Counted from the stretch's first letter, positions 21,786 to 33,659 are shown. The stretch is 64,000 nucleotides of DNA from Rhizophagus irregularis (GCF_026210795.1 NC_089459.1:868001-932000), one strand, 5' to 3'. The notes: generated by a model from the sequence alone, not told the origin. Translations and numbers: made by a program.

Positions 21786-24700
21786 AATTCAAAAAAGAAA
21801 AAAAAAATTTAATAAAAAAAAAAAATTGCGATGGGAAAATTTTTTAACTACTGTGCAAGTTTGAACACTGTGATGCATTTTTGCATAAATACAACTAGTT
21901 TTATCATGCTTAACTCATATTTAGCTAAAAGGTTAGTGTTTGATTAAACGAAAATGATCATATGATTGTCACTAATACAATAATAGTAAGTGCATGACGT
22001 ATGTGATGATCATAAATCCAGGTGATTTGTAAAAAAAAAATTTATATTAAAAATCATCCCAATTAGTGTTCATTTATAAAACAAGGCTATTCCTAATAAA
22101 GTTAAGGAAGAAAATCTTTTTTTATTTGCAAAAAAAGAAAAAAGACCGATCGGTCTTAAAAAGACTGCGGTCCTTAAAAAGACCGACGGTCTTATTATAT
22201 GTGATACAGGACCGAAAGACCGCGGTCCTACACTAAGACGGACCGGTCCGTCTTTTTATGGTGTAGGACCGTAGGACCGCGGTCTTCTAGGACCGATGAC
22301 CATCCTTAATCGGTATACAAAGATTGCACAGAAGACGGCAAAACATCATCATCTAAATTGTCCTTAACAGAAGGAGAAAGGGTGAAAGAAGCGGTTGAGG
22401 GCGGGTTCATCAAATGAACAAGGGCCAAGGACGTGGCATAACTCCATGAAGTAGAAAGAGTGATGGGAAGGTAGGCCGCAAAAACTTTGGCGTTTCTAGT
22501 AGGGTAGCCCACAGTTTCCGACAGGGTGATATTGAAAAAACACTTCTCGCTATTACAACGTTGTTTGATAGCAGATTTCTTGGATAAGGCAGGAATGTTA
22601 AGAGCACAACCAGGACAAGGGTTATAGGATCGTTCATCAGCCGAGGGAGATACAGGAAGCCAATGCGACATAATAGCCGAGTTTTGTTTCTTGTAGGTGA
22701 TACACACACGACCAACAGATAAAGTTTGGGTAGCAGAGTCAAGATTAATAGCCCATTGAGGATAAAAAGAATAATCTTTAACAGTATGATCTAATAAACA
22801 AGGAGAAGCTAAAGTAAAAGAAGAATTAATAAAATATGAAGATAAAAGTAAAGTAGAAGAAGAAGAAGAAAGAAAATTATTATTGATAAAAATAAACCAA
22901 TTAGGAATTCGTCCTTTACGACCAACGATGCCAAGATAACGAAGGTCAGGCCAATTCATAAGATAACGTTCACAAGGAGAAACCAACTGAGCAAGCACAA
23001 ATATATTCAGGTTTTTCCAAAGTTTCCAACTTGATTGAAAAATGGAATGAGGTAGAATAGATCGGAGTGGCAGAGCAGGTTGTAAATCATGCCTCGGAGG
23101 CCGGAAGGAAAAAGACCACGTGATGTTCAAACGCGAAGAAAACAATAACGAATTAAACAAAGTGTGCGTTCGCAGAGAAACGATTTGTGACCATGGTTCT
23201 AAGTTGATAATAGTCGGGCAACTTTCAGCACCCAAATATCCTTGAAGATAGGAGATAGCATAAAGGGCAAAATTTTTGAAATCAGGATGAGTGAAGATTT
23301 TTTGCCAAGATGCAATATGGGAAGAAAGAAAGCGATAAAAGGCATTTTGAATAGAAAAGGGAAGTTTGAGGAATAATAAAGGTAACGGGGTAGTCGCAGC
23401 AAGACCAGCTTTTCTTCGAAGTACCGAAAACATAGGCTTGACAATTGTTTGAATAGTACTTTCAGAAAAAAGGGTAGTTTGAAGGCGAAATTCCAATCGC
23501 GGAAGAAGGACAGCATTATAAAGATAGGCCACATGCTGTGCTAATAATTTCTTCGGTCCCAGGAGAGCTGCCATATCTTTAACCATGGAGCGCACTTGTC
23601 TGAGAACAAAAGCAGAAGAGGCAGATAAAGAAAACCATACTCCTAAAAAACGAAATGAAGTTTTAACAGATAAAGAAGAAAGGGAAAGGGAAGGAATGGG
23701 AACTAAAGGAGAAGGGGAAAGATCAAAAATAATCTTCGAGGAGGGGGAAGAGGATGAAAGTAGAACATATTTCGCTGAATTAGCTTGAACATTATTTAAA
23801 GTATAAAATTCAGCAGTAATAGAAAAACGGTCTTCTATGCCAGATTTTGAAGAAGCAATGAGTGTAGAATCATCCATAAACGTTAAATGTGAAACCGGTA
23901 AAGAATGTTGTTCAAATTCAAGTGGAGAATAATTTAAAAGGGCTGAAGATTTTAAAATAAAAGGATCTCGTGCTTGTTGATTCAAAACAGTAAGTAAAGG
24001 ATCCAAATAAATAACCCAAAGAAGAGGGGAAATGATTTCTCCTTCGATCGATACCAACACGTACTCTGTAAGCAGCTGTATCGCCATGACAAGTAATTAT
24101 CTTATTATTTCGTCGTGTAAAAAGATTTAAAATAAATCGCACTAAAAGTGCAGGAATATGTAATCTATCTAAAGCTAATTTAAGCATATTTAAATCCATA
24201 GAATCAAAAGCTTTAGAAATATCCTGAGAAACGATCCATAGTTCTTGATCATCAGTAGAGTCATGCTGCTGTTGATGAATAATCGCATCGAGCATTTTGA
24301 TAGGGACATCAGTGGAACCACCAGGTAAACCAGCAAAGTTACCTCCTTGAAGAATTTTACCATCAGCAAGGATATTAGAAAGACGATTCGTGACGACCTT
24401 AACTACACATTTACGAATTGTTTCCAGAAGGGTAATAGGTCGAGTGTTCTTCAGTTGAGCATCAAAATCGTGAGGTTTAGGAATAGGATAAACCACAGCT
24501 TCACGCCAGTCAGCAGGAATATCACCGCGAGAAAGGCAGGTATTGGCAAGTAAGAGAGAAAAATCCAAGGCTTCACCGGACAGATGTTTAATCATCTCAT
24601 AAGAAATTTTTGAAGGGCCGGAAGCTTTGTTATTTGGCATGGAGGAAATCACAGCAGACCATTCTTGTAGAGAAATAGGTGCCAAAACAGGATCATATAA

Positions 24701-26373
24701 TGAAGCAGACACATTAGCAAGAGGAGTGTAAGCTTGTTGCCATCGGGCAGGAAATGAAGCGATGGAAGAGTAACGGACCAACGGAGGAGAAACAATTGAT
24801 TGAAAATGAGAAACAGCAGCTTGTTTAATATCCGAAGGATCCGTTAATAAAGTAGGAGTTGAGTCCAGAACAACCAGGACACGGTCAAGAACAATCGAAC
24901 GTTTTTCTACTGATAAGGCAGAATCTATAAATGAGCCGAGTGAAGTCGAAAAATGTTCGTCACGTAGTGCAGTATAGTATTCCACTGAGTCCGTAAAGTG
25001 TTGGGCGAATTTAGTAGACAAAAAGCCAGAAACTAAATTCTTCTGTGATCGTAAAAACGATTTAAATACAGATGCAGGGGTGGTGGAATAGGTAGGAACT
25101 GAATAATCAGGAAGTAAGGAAGCTAAGTTCTCAAGATGGGAAGGCAAGGCAGCAGTCATTTGCGCAATCTGAGTGGGCCGATTAGAGCGACGAGTAGTAA
25201 GGCGATATAAAAATCGATCTAAAAACTTGTTAATAGCAATAAGTTTAGTTAATTCAGGAGAGTACGAATGTCGGTGTGTATTAGAGACTTTTTGAAAGGG
25301 TAATGTTTCAATTGCAGCACTAATTATGGCAGCTTTCAATGCATGCCACATACGATCAAGAGAAAGGGAGGAGAAATCAAAATTAGGGCGATATTGGCTA
25401 TCTAAATAAACTCCAAGAGAATCATCTACTTCAACGGTAAAATTATTCCATTGTTCAACTGAAGTGGAAGCGTAAGAAAAAATAGTACGCATTTCTTTTT
25501 TTTGTTTAAGACGAGATTTAGCCAAAATGGCCAGACAAGAATTAAAGTCAAAAACAGTTGTAAGAACTTTGTGGTCGGTGAAAGGTCGATCAAAAAGATT
25601 CGGACAAGTAACCACTTGCGAAAAAAGACCAGGAGCAGGAAAATCAGGTGAAGACCAGATATAATCAAGTCGAGAAGATCCATTATCGTGAAAAAAGGTG
25701 GGATCAGGACCATCTGTAGAGGAGTGAGCTTGATGATCGGTAAAAAACCGAGAAGAAAGTAAATGAAGAAGTCTAAAATGATTAGAAGAATAATGGGAAT
25801 GAGCGACTTCATCGATATTAAAGTCGCCAAGAATAAGTACAGAATAATTATTAGATCTGGCATAATCAAGCCAAGAAAGGAGTTTAGCAACGAGATCATT
25901 GCAAATAGATTGATGAATAGAACCAGAGGGGGGATAATATATAGAAATAATAGAAATTTTAGTTTGGTGAAAAAACAAATCTAATTTAAGAAGTCGACCT
26001 TTCCAGGGATCAATTGTTTGAACATGCTTATGAAGAGGATTACGTAACAAAATACCAACACCATCATGAGGGCGAGAGGAAGACGAACAAGACCAATAGG
26101 ACTTAAAGTGATGTTGGGAGTGTTCATTATTAAAAATAAATTTAGCATTCGAAGGGGAAAGTCGCGTGTCATTAATAGATAAGTCACCAAAAGAAGAGTG
26201 AAGAAAAAAATTAAGCAAATGTTGTTGTCGAACTGGAGAGCATAGACCATTAACATTAATTTGACCAAATTTAATAAGAGGAGAGGGGTGAGGAGAAAAA
26301 TTATGTTTTTTGTTGTCCATCATTATTACACACTAATAAATCGGTAATAAAGAAGGGGGAGAAAGAAGAACAA

Positions 26374-28385
26374 TTATTGATTGGCTTGGCCTTGTTGCCG
26401 AGCCAAGATGAGGTTGTTTTGTTGGATTCCTTCTTTAATAGAACCAGCCAAAGAGGCAACAGTATCAGAAAGAGAGGAGAGACGCTGTTCCATATCAATA
26501 GGGGAGGAAGGAGCGACGTTGGAAGGTGGAATGGGAGCAAAATGAGGAATCGGGGAAAAACCACTTGTTGATTGCAAAGGGGAGAATTAACATCAACGAG
26601 GATATTATTATCAGTTCGATTCACTGTATCATCCCATCCTTGCATAGAGGAAGGGATGTAGGAAGAAGGTTTAGCGACAAAAGGTCCAGGAATAGGAGTA
26701 CGAGCAGCTATAGCAGATTCCAAATTAGTGATGCGGCTGTTCATAGAAGCAAATTGTGTGGTAAGAAGGGCTAATTCTTCAACTACTTTTTCAAGAGCAG
26801 CACCAATAGATTTCCAATCAGTGAGCACAGTAGGAGGAGCAGGGTATGTAACATCCATGCCATCAATATAGTAATCAAGTTCATTTGCATCAGGAATGCG
26901 ACGGCGTTGAGCATTATTATTGTTATTGAGATTGTCACGATTCCATGGGCGACGTTGAGAGCGAGAACGAGATTGTTGTCGGGTATTGGGTCTGGATTTT
27001 GAACGATGGCGAGAAGCATTGGCACGGCTTTGTCCATCATCAGCGTTATCAGGGCGAGCGAAACGATTATGTCGTTTAGCAGGATGAGAAGGGGGTAAAT
27101 GCTTGTTATATAAAGCACGTAATTTATCATTAGATTGCCAAGGGCGAGAAGGGCGGTTGGGTCTAGATGAAGAACCACATCGATCAGGGTTACAGTTCGG
27201 GCGACCACATCGATGACAAAGAGAAGTAACTTCATCCGGAGAATGCCAGGTAAGTTCAACTTTCTTAAGGGCACATGAAATAGATTTAGCGTTTTCCATA
27301 GCCGTTTCAGAGGCAAAATGGCAATAGGCGTAAGGTTTCGGATTGTAGGAATTCATAGAGAAGGGAACATTGACAGATTTAGCGGAAATTTCATCGGCAA
27401 TTTCAGCAAGATCGACCGCTATAGTACCACGCGGAAGACCGGCAAGTAAAGCGACATAAGCGCGTCTTTCAGCACGTTGGTCAGGTGAGAAGGTAGCGGG
27501 GCAGATACGCAAACAATGTCCTCCACAAAGGACGCCCCAGGTAGAGTCGAGGTCCCGTAAAGCACCAGTAGATTCAAAGGTAATGTATGCAGTACGATAA
27601 AGTTTAGATAAACGGGTATGGCAGCGAGTAATATTGCCGTAACGAGAAAAGGTACCACGCAAAAGAGCGTCAGTTATAAAAAGGGGGATATCGGTAACCA
27701 CCAGGGTACGCGCGTGTTCGTCTGCCTTAATAGCCCGGGGGTCATATGCATGGAAATGCAAGCCAAACAAGGAATCCATAGCGGAAGCTGTGGCTTTGTC
27801 AAGATCATCCTTTTTTCGGAAGTGGACGATGATCCTCTTCAAATCGTTGGAACCACTACACGTGGCACGACTACCATAAGAGGGAAACAAGGAAAGTTGC
27901 CTATCAACCGCATCGCACGCGTCGCGGTTCGAAGCGAAGTGAGTCCAAAAGCCTTCGACGTCATTAGGAGCAGCCGAGGCGTAAAAAAGTGTAGGTTGAG
28001 ACTGTACTGCAGCCTGGGACGCGTCCGGGGAGGCAGCACGTTCAGGGAAGGATACTGCGGGAGTAATATCTGGGCTTTTGCCTTTATCGCTAGGGGCGTG
28101 TTGAGAGGCATCAAGAGAGGAGGTATCAGGTTGAGAAGGTAGCTCAGCGGAAGTCGTCTCAACAGGGCCAGGAGGCGTGAGAGGTTTATCAACATCCATG
28201 ACAGAGTCTTCAGCACTGACTCTGGTACGTTTATTAGTAGAGGTGGTCAAAGGTGGGGTGTTCGAAGGACCAGACATAGAGGAACCTTGACCAGAAACGT
28301 TGCCAGTTGGAGAGCTAGAGGCAGGACGTTTAGATGTAGTATCTTTGTTAGACTGGTTATTTTTCTTTTTGTTATCTTTACCCAT
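26374..28385 (-). pseudogene. LINE ORF1 (RNA-binding, SR-rich), one frameshift
   Basis: Starts at ATG 28385 with a basic, Ser/Thr/Pro-rich N-terminus (MGKDNKKKNNQSN). Then come two RRM-like folds (ARTLVVTDIPLFITDALLRG; RRAYVALLAGLPRG), a cysteine/histidine cluster LCHRCGRPNCNPDRCG, an Arg/Ser-rich stretch (RQQSRSRSQRRPW) and a C-terminal coiled-coil-like segment. A single extra base near 26577 throws the natural end (SSPIDMEQRLSSLSDTVASL...) into another frame, while the original frame reads on to 26301. It binds the element's RNA in related LINEs. It overlaps many opposite-strand frames that are shadows. Confidence 0.85.
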
Positions 28386-28649
28386 TTGTAAAGTGTCGTA
28401 GTAGTTATCTAAAATAAAGAAATTATAAAGAAAAAGTAATAAAAAACTCCGAAAAAATTTTTTATTTTTTCGTAAATATTGTCAAGTGAGCAGAACGGGA
28501 GAGAGTTTTTTTTTTTTAGTTTTATCCTTTTCCGATCACTGGCTGACGAATTATTCAACAAAATGTTAAACATCGGCATTATAATATTTCTTGATTTACG
28601 TTTACTGTGCCATTTAACATTTTGCTAGATTTCTCGGTATCTAGTGATT

Positions 28650-29060
28650 GTAAAAAGACGATTTATAGATCGTTGGAATCGCCTCATCGAGACGAATCGA
28701 ATGGTGGTAAGCTCATCTCTCTGTGATCAATATTGACGGAGTTACTACTTAAAAACCATTTAATATTTTTTAATTTCGGAAATTGATCTAGTGATCGGAT
28801 TTCGATGTATCTTATACCATTAGATTCGTCTCATCTAGACGAATCGAATGGTAGTAAGATCGTCTTTCTAGGATCAATATTGGCAGAGTTATTACACAAA
28901 AACCATTAATATTTTTTTAATTTCGGAAATTAATCTAGTGATTGGATTATGACGTATTTTATACCATTAGAACCGTCTCATCAAGACGAATCGAATGGCG
29001 GTAAGATCATCTCTCTACGATTAATATTGGCGAAGTTATGATACAATAAAGTTTTAAGTA
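28650..29060. repeat. Tandem palindromic modules, second array
   Basis: Three modules matching 12720-13110 nearly base for base, with palindromes near 28680, 28828 and 28976. They belong to the Tc1-type element ending at 29198. Confidence 0.8.
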
Positions 29061-29841
29061 TAATTCTGGCTAAAATTATGTTAATTTTTGGCCGGAATTA
29101 TGATATACAAATATAAGAAATTTTTTATATAGTCACATTTTTTTATAATTACCAAATATGGACTGTCCCAAATGTGTGACTATAAAGAGAGTTGACTGTA
29201 TTATTATGCATTTCTTTAGAATTTTTATCAGATTAGATATATAGCCAGAGAATTTCAATTATACTATAATCTTCCTTTTATTTTTTCACAATTTTTGAAT
29301 GGTGTTGAAAATTATTAATTTTATGCAGTATTTATTTTAAGTTTTTTTGTTAAAAATCTTATAGGAATAAGCCAAGAGATCCCTTTTATAGATACCGTGC
29401 ATAAAATGGGTATTAAGATTCTGCTGAAAGCAAATTGGTTTGCTAAATTTTTAAAGCAAAAAAATGACTATCAAAATGGATTTTTTGCAAATAGTATGAT
29501 TTTTTTATTATTTAAATCTTTATTTTAATGGTATTTTTGGCCAAATAAGTGGCCATAATTTTAATTATAATGAATGTAAGTAACTATTTTTACAAAATTT
29601 TACTTTAGTTCAATTGAATATTTACGCACAAAAAACTATTTTAGATAATTTATTAGGAAAAACCAACATTTTGCAACTAAAATTCATTGATCATCTAACT
29701 TTTGATTTATATATTGTACGGACCTTTAATTTTGTATGTGATCAAGATTAGTATTGATCTTCAACCCTGGAAATTTTTAGGATAGGTTATCACATGACTT
29801 CAGAAAATATTGGGGTAAAGAAACTCATAATCAGGCCTGTA

Positions 29842-31430
29842 TATAATATTAAAAGTTTTAACTTCAACTATATGATAACTTTAAGAAACTTAAAATAGCT
29901 TATTTTTTTGTAAAAATCTTTGAAAAAAAATTTTTTTCCTATAAAGTTATACTTAAAAATATCAATATAAAAATGGATTCTTTTTTATTTTTTTTTTTAA
30001 AAAAAATAAGATATTATATAAAAAAGATAAGTATTTGAAACACTTTCATGAAATTTGAAATGAAAGTTTTAATGTTATTTGGATATAAAAAATGCACCTA
30101 TTTAGTAAGAGATTTTTAATTTAAAGTAAACGCTATGCTGAAAGAACAACCTTACGGTCACGTGAAAGGATCATGTGTAACTTGGCTGCTTCAATCCCTT
30201 TTTTGTATACCAGGTTTGTAGCGCAGCCAGCAGATTGTAGCGCAACAAAATCATAAAGAGAAAATTTTTTTAACAACATATAACTTCAAAATTACTAGAT
30301 AGTTGTAATTTTGGCAAGGTTACTTATATCGACAAAAACGATTTTAAATATCATTATTGACTTATTTAACAAAAATTTTTCTTTCACGAAATCCATTTTT
30401 GGAAATGATCAATAAAGATGGTAAAATCAATCATTTATATGTAAAGTCAAAATCGGCATTCGTAACCTTCTTCCAAAACCTAATTAAACTTGCAGAACAA
30501 GTGAACTACATCTACAATATAAGTTTAAAAACTTTATGTCGAAGAAAAAATCCTTAATTGATGATCTGCGAGTTAACTAGAGAAATTACATATAAAATTT
30601 GACGCAAATCATATACTAATTTGTTGTAATACGCTGACTTTAATGATTTCTGATGTAACAAAAACTATAAAGCATAGTTTATTAAAAATAACACAAACAA
30701 TAAAGTAAATGTCACACTTTTATTTTTCAAAGCTACAAAGTGTAAAACTTTTTTTTAACAAAGTTTACCTTGAAAGCACGCGGCATTTACTATGTTATTA
30801 GGTAAACTAAAGTTTTAAAAGTACAAATTATGGAAATATTTTTATATTTCACTAAACTTTCATATATATTGCTTTATTTTTGATATATTTTATTAGTAAA
30901 CTGTACTGTAATAACTTCTAAACTGACAAATTCAAGACTTTTTCACACTCATTATACAAGTGATATGGTATGATAAAACTAGTTTTTGTCTTTCAAATCT
31001 CAGATCTCTTAGAAATTGGACTTTTTTCCAATGTTACATTATGGTTTTTTTTGCATGAGATTGGTGGGAAAACTGTGAAAAACTATTTCATTAAAGCAAA
31101 ATGGCGTTATTTAAACATTTGGCTAGAGAAATTTATGAACAATCTCACATTCAGAAATGCAGCTTTTAATTAATAAATTTCCAACAAATTTTATTATTAT
31201 TTTCGCTACTTGACTCGCAGATTACCAATTAATGATATTTTTTGCGCCACGAACTTAGCACACAAAAAAGAGGTGCAATCGTAACTGGGTTACATCTGGA
31301 TATATCCGGATATGGGACTTGTCGACAATGTGCCAATATGTCATATCTTAATTAGGCAATATATAAATGAACTATTGGTAACGGTAACTATAACTTCTAG
31401 AAATTGAATTTGTGATCAAAAAAACAATTT
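29842..31430. other. AT-rich region, no supported gene
   Basis: Open frames at 30357-30557 and 30970-31173 (about 66 codons each) show no family signature, and neither has splice sites linking it to another exon. A Cys/His pattern, tRNA or transposon ends were not found. Confidence 0.4.
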
Positions 31431-31591
31431 AGAGATGAACTAATAAGAACATGAGACGTCTGAACAAATTAATTAATAAAGATGCCTTTATTGTAAAATT
31501 TGTTTGTAATTGCCGATTTGTTGCAGGAAGTCAGAATTCATTTTATTTAAATCCATGTTTCATTCATCCATTAACATTATCATACAAAAAT

Positions 31592-32235
31592 GAACTATCT
31601 TATTCGACTTCTTTTCATTTTAAACTTATATACCTTTTTTATCTCTGATATTTTTGCTTGCAAATGCGCTAAACCTGATAGCTATGGCAGCGTTAGTACT
31701 TACTGTGGTGGTGAATTACAAATGCATGGTGGTGGTATGTAATGAAGTCTTCGTATGCTTTACTTATAATTATTAATAAACATAAATATTTTTAGAAGAT
31801 GATTGTGGTTGGGATATTTTGTGAAAATGCTATGGTTTAGGATCTACAGCTAAACTTATAAGTCTTTGCGGGTATAGTTGTTGTAAAAATAATTTTGACT
31901 ACAGTAAATGTTACATCGGCAATGGATATTTTAATAAATGTGATGAAACTTATTTGCCTAAATCTGCTAAATCTGTTACAACCAACCCGATCTCCTCAAC
32001 AACCAATACAGATTCGCTTAATGTAATTACTCAATTTGAAAAATTAAAGAAATCAAGATTTTCTCAAACCTCACGTGAATACTTTAAGGCTAATAATAAC
32101 TTCTTATGGGTTATTTTATGTAGAATTATAATAACATTAAACTTGCATGTAGAAATGTTTAAGGTTGTTGCTTATGGTGATGATGTAGGTAATAATTATG
32201 TAGATAATTTAGCAAAAAATGCACATTTTGATTAG
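31592..32235 (+). pseudogene. Secreted Cys-rich protein gene running into LINE RNase H sequence
   Basis: ATG 31592 gives a classical signal peptide (MNYLIRLLFILNLYTFFISD, then IFA), then CKCAKPDSYGSVSTYCGGEL. A GTATGT donor at about 31733 and a TTTTTAG acceptor before 31797 bound an intron. Exon 2 adds many cysteines (DDCGWD, KCYGLG, LCGYSCCKNN, SKCYIGNG, NKCDE) but has TGA at 31822. A later TTTAG acceptor (31840) would skip that stop in the same phase. From about 32005 the frame matches a LINE RNase H C-terminal half (TDSLNVITQF, NNNFLW, AYGDDVGNNYVDNLAKNAH). Either a secreted effector-like gene has captured a LINE fragment as its tail, or it has been broken by one. Confidence 0.6.
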
Positions 32236-33120
32236 GATCGTTATATAGTTTTTTGATGTGATGCTAGTATGATGAAAGTCCTTTCTTGTTGAAATGAGAT
32301 TATTATTGAAAATAAGCTGCATTCATTTTTAAAAAATATTTGCAATTACAAAGGGTTAGAGAAATTTATTAATTTAAATAGAAATTCTAAATATCGAACA
32401 TTAAAAGTTGATTGGACATCCACATTTAGTTGTTTAAATTGTAATATAAATAACAATGAAACTTCTGTTTCTTCTTCTAAAATGAAAGCTCAAAAAGTTC
32501 ATTTATTAATTGAAGAAATTCCTACAATTGAATAGATGAAGAAATTGCTACTTGATTTATATGATGGGTGGATGTGCCCTATATGTGGATTACATAATGA
32601 AACCTTTAATTACGTATGGACGTGTAGTGATCATTATGATATTATTAATAATATTAGAGATAAAACAATTAATCATCTCTTGACTTGGATATTAGAATAT
32701 AATGATAATATACAAGATTTCAATGCTCTCATGGCGCTTGATATGTAGGATATATCTTATGATCCTAACGTGTTTACTTTTATCAATCTTATTAAAGGAA
32801 TTATATCTATGTCGCTTTCAGAATTGTTGAGTTTTTGGACTACAAAAAAAAATGTTGATGTTTTGATTCAAATGAGGCAGTTTATTTTTAATGAGATATT
32901 TGAAAATGTTTGGATTCCAAGATGTTCGCATTTAAGAGAATTTGAACGATCATTGGGGTTAACTAAAAAGAAAAAATTAGAATTCAAAAGCGTTCATTCT
33001 TTACCTAATAATAATAGTAGTAATAATAATATTATTCATTATGATTCTTTAGATAGTGTTAGGAATTACATTTATTTTGGTAAAAATATAATAGAATTTT
33101 ATACTAATCTTACTTCGTAG
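32005..33120 (+). pseudogene. LINE ORF2 3' remnant (RNase H end and zinc knuckle)
   Basis: Coding-like sequence of the same type as the C-terminus of the LINE at 17.2 kb but much diverged: TDSLNV (RNase H), GDDVGNNYVDNLAK, then WMCPICGLHNETFNYVWTC, the counterpart of the C-x2-C-x7-H-x4-C knuckle, and NIIEFYTNLTS at the end. Stops at 32235, near 32255, 32290, 32533 and 32748 break it. No 5' part remains, consistent with a 5'-truncated old copy in + orientation. Confidence 0.65.
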
Positions 33121-33473
33121 CGCCATCGTAGATTTTAGTAGTTTGATTTATATAATTTTATAGGGTCAATTTTACTTTCTTCTGCAGGGCAGGCTTCAAC
33201 TTACCAAGTTTCGGCTAGTGTATGGGAGGTAGTGGGTTAATTAAAGAAATGGTTTTCAGGTGTAGTTGGTTATATCTTTAATAGTTTCGTTTTTAATTGC
33301 CCCACCGTTGAAGTAGATTCTTCTGATAGTTTAGTTCATTTTTTTATTTTACTTTTTCATTTTTGATATGTTTATAAAATTTGTATTCACTAACTATTAC
33401 TGTTAAATAAAAATAAAAATAAAAACTTTCTTGTTGATCGTTAGCTTAAAAGAGTTAAAAGTTAAAACTAATA

Positions 33474-33657
33474 CAGTCAAACCTTTATATAACGATATGT
33501 CAGGACATATATGAAATTTTTAGAAAATATCATTATATCAAAGTTATACCGATATTTATATGTCCTCACATATAGTTGGAAAATAAAATTTTATCGGTAT
33601 ATCAAGTTTTTAATAGTATATCGGTATATCGAATATTGGTATATCGAGGTTAGACTG
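33474..33657. mobile_element. Tc1/mariner-type MITE, 184 bp
   Basis: CAGTCAAACCTTTATATAAC at the left and the inverse of CAGTCTAACCTCGATATACC at the right, TA on both sides. Repeated TATCGGTATATCG words inside. The family resembles the CAGTTAAACC element at 39244. Confidence 0.75.
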
Positions 33658-33659
33658 TA

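Larger units (their letters stand above)
18596..22308 (-). mobile_element. hAT DNA transposon, 3.7 kb, inserted in LINE RNase H
   Basis: Ends TAAGGATGGTCATCGGTC and its perfect inverse, flanked by ATCGGTAT at 18588-18595 and 22309-22316 (8-bp target duplication). Subterminal arrays of GGTCCTACCGGTCC-type words at both ends are probable transposase binding sites. It encodes a BED/hAT transposase on the minus strand. The duplication lies in the LINE codons Y-T-D-G of the RNase H active site. Confidence 0.95.
17211..26323 (-). pseudogene. LINE ORF2: endonuclease-reverse transcriptase-RNase H, disrupted
   Basis: Starts at 26323 (MMDNKKHNFS), 50 bp after ORF1. An APE-type endonuclease comes first (INVNGL, LILGDFNID, SSRLDYIW, FTDHK). 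The usual metal-binding E of the ETR/ETW motif reads D (INDTR). The RT follows with ISKAFDSM (motif A), then a frameshift near 24047, then QGEIISPLLW-like and FMDDSTLIA (motif C). The RNase H has YTDGSF split by the hAT, SEIYAVLLGL with E, YTDCSQ and AHGDDIYN. A zinc knuckle CLQCNSAPEDLNHLWTC comes near the C-terminus. Further frameshifts lie near 18510 and 18207. It must once have made a protein of more than 1,700 residues. It is now inactive. Confidence 0.9.
16959..28517 (-). mobile_element. LINE retrotransposon, APE-RT-RNase H type, minus strand
   Basis: Flanked by a perfect 17-bp direct repeat, AGTTTTATCCTTTTCCG, at 16942-16958 and 28518-28534, typical of target-primed reverse transcription. 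After subtraction of the inserted hAT it is about 7.8 kb, with ORF1 (RRM/zinc) and ORF2 (endonuclease, RT, RNase H). It is probably of the Tad1/I type common in fungi. There is no poly(A) at the 3' (left) junction. Instead the + strand has a run of 13 T's next to the 5' (right) junction at 28505-28517. Confidence 0.92.
16346..29198. mobile_element. Second Tc1-type element (same family as 12148-13271), split by a LINE
   Basis: CAGTCAACTCCCTCTATAGT at 16346 and its inverse ending at 29198 with TA outside both (16344-16345; 29199-29200). The left part 16346-16958 and right part 28518-29198 align with 12148-13271 along their lengths. The left part keeps about 155 bp (CGGGCCATTTTAGG...) that the other copy lacks. 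Confidence 0.9.
16072..29839. mobile_element. Outermost Tc1-type element of a five-level nest
   Basis: Inverted repeats of roughly 150-165 bp face each other at 16072-16235 (CAATCCTGGTCATAAGTTTC...) and 29690-29839 (inverse, CAGGCCTGATTATGAGTTTC...). Both contain GTCATGTGATAACCTAT, GATCAATACTAATCTTG and TATATAAATCAAAAGTTAG. TA lies outside both ends (16070-16071; 29840-29841). Its own interior is only about 110 bp on the left and 490 bp on the right. The right part includes an exon-like open frame at 29365-29528 (ISQEIPFIDTVHKMGIKIL) preceded by a good acceptor. The rest of the span is later insertions. Confidence 0.8.

Noticed and set aside
26301-26600. LINE ORF1 ending at 26301 with a hydrophobic tail
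   Set aside because: The tail arises from a one-base shift near 26577; the natural C-terminus is in the other frame ending at 26374.
27618-28142. 174-codon frame on the + strand
   Set aside because: Shadow of LINE ORF1 on the opposite strand, with no family features.
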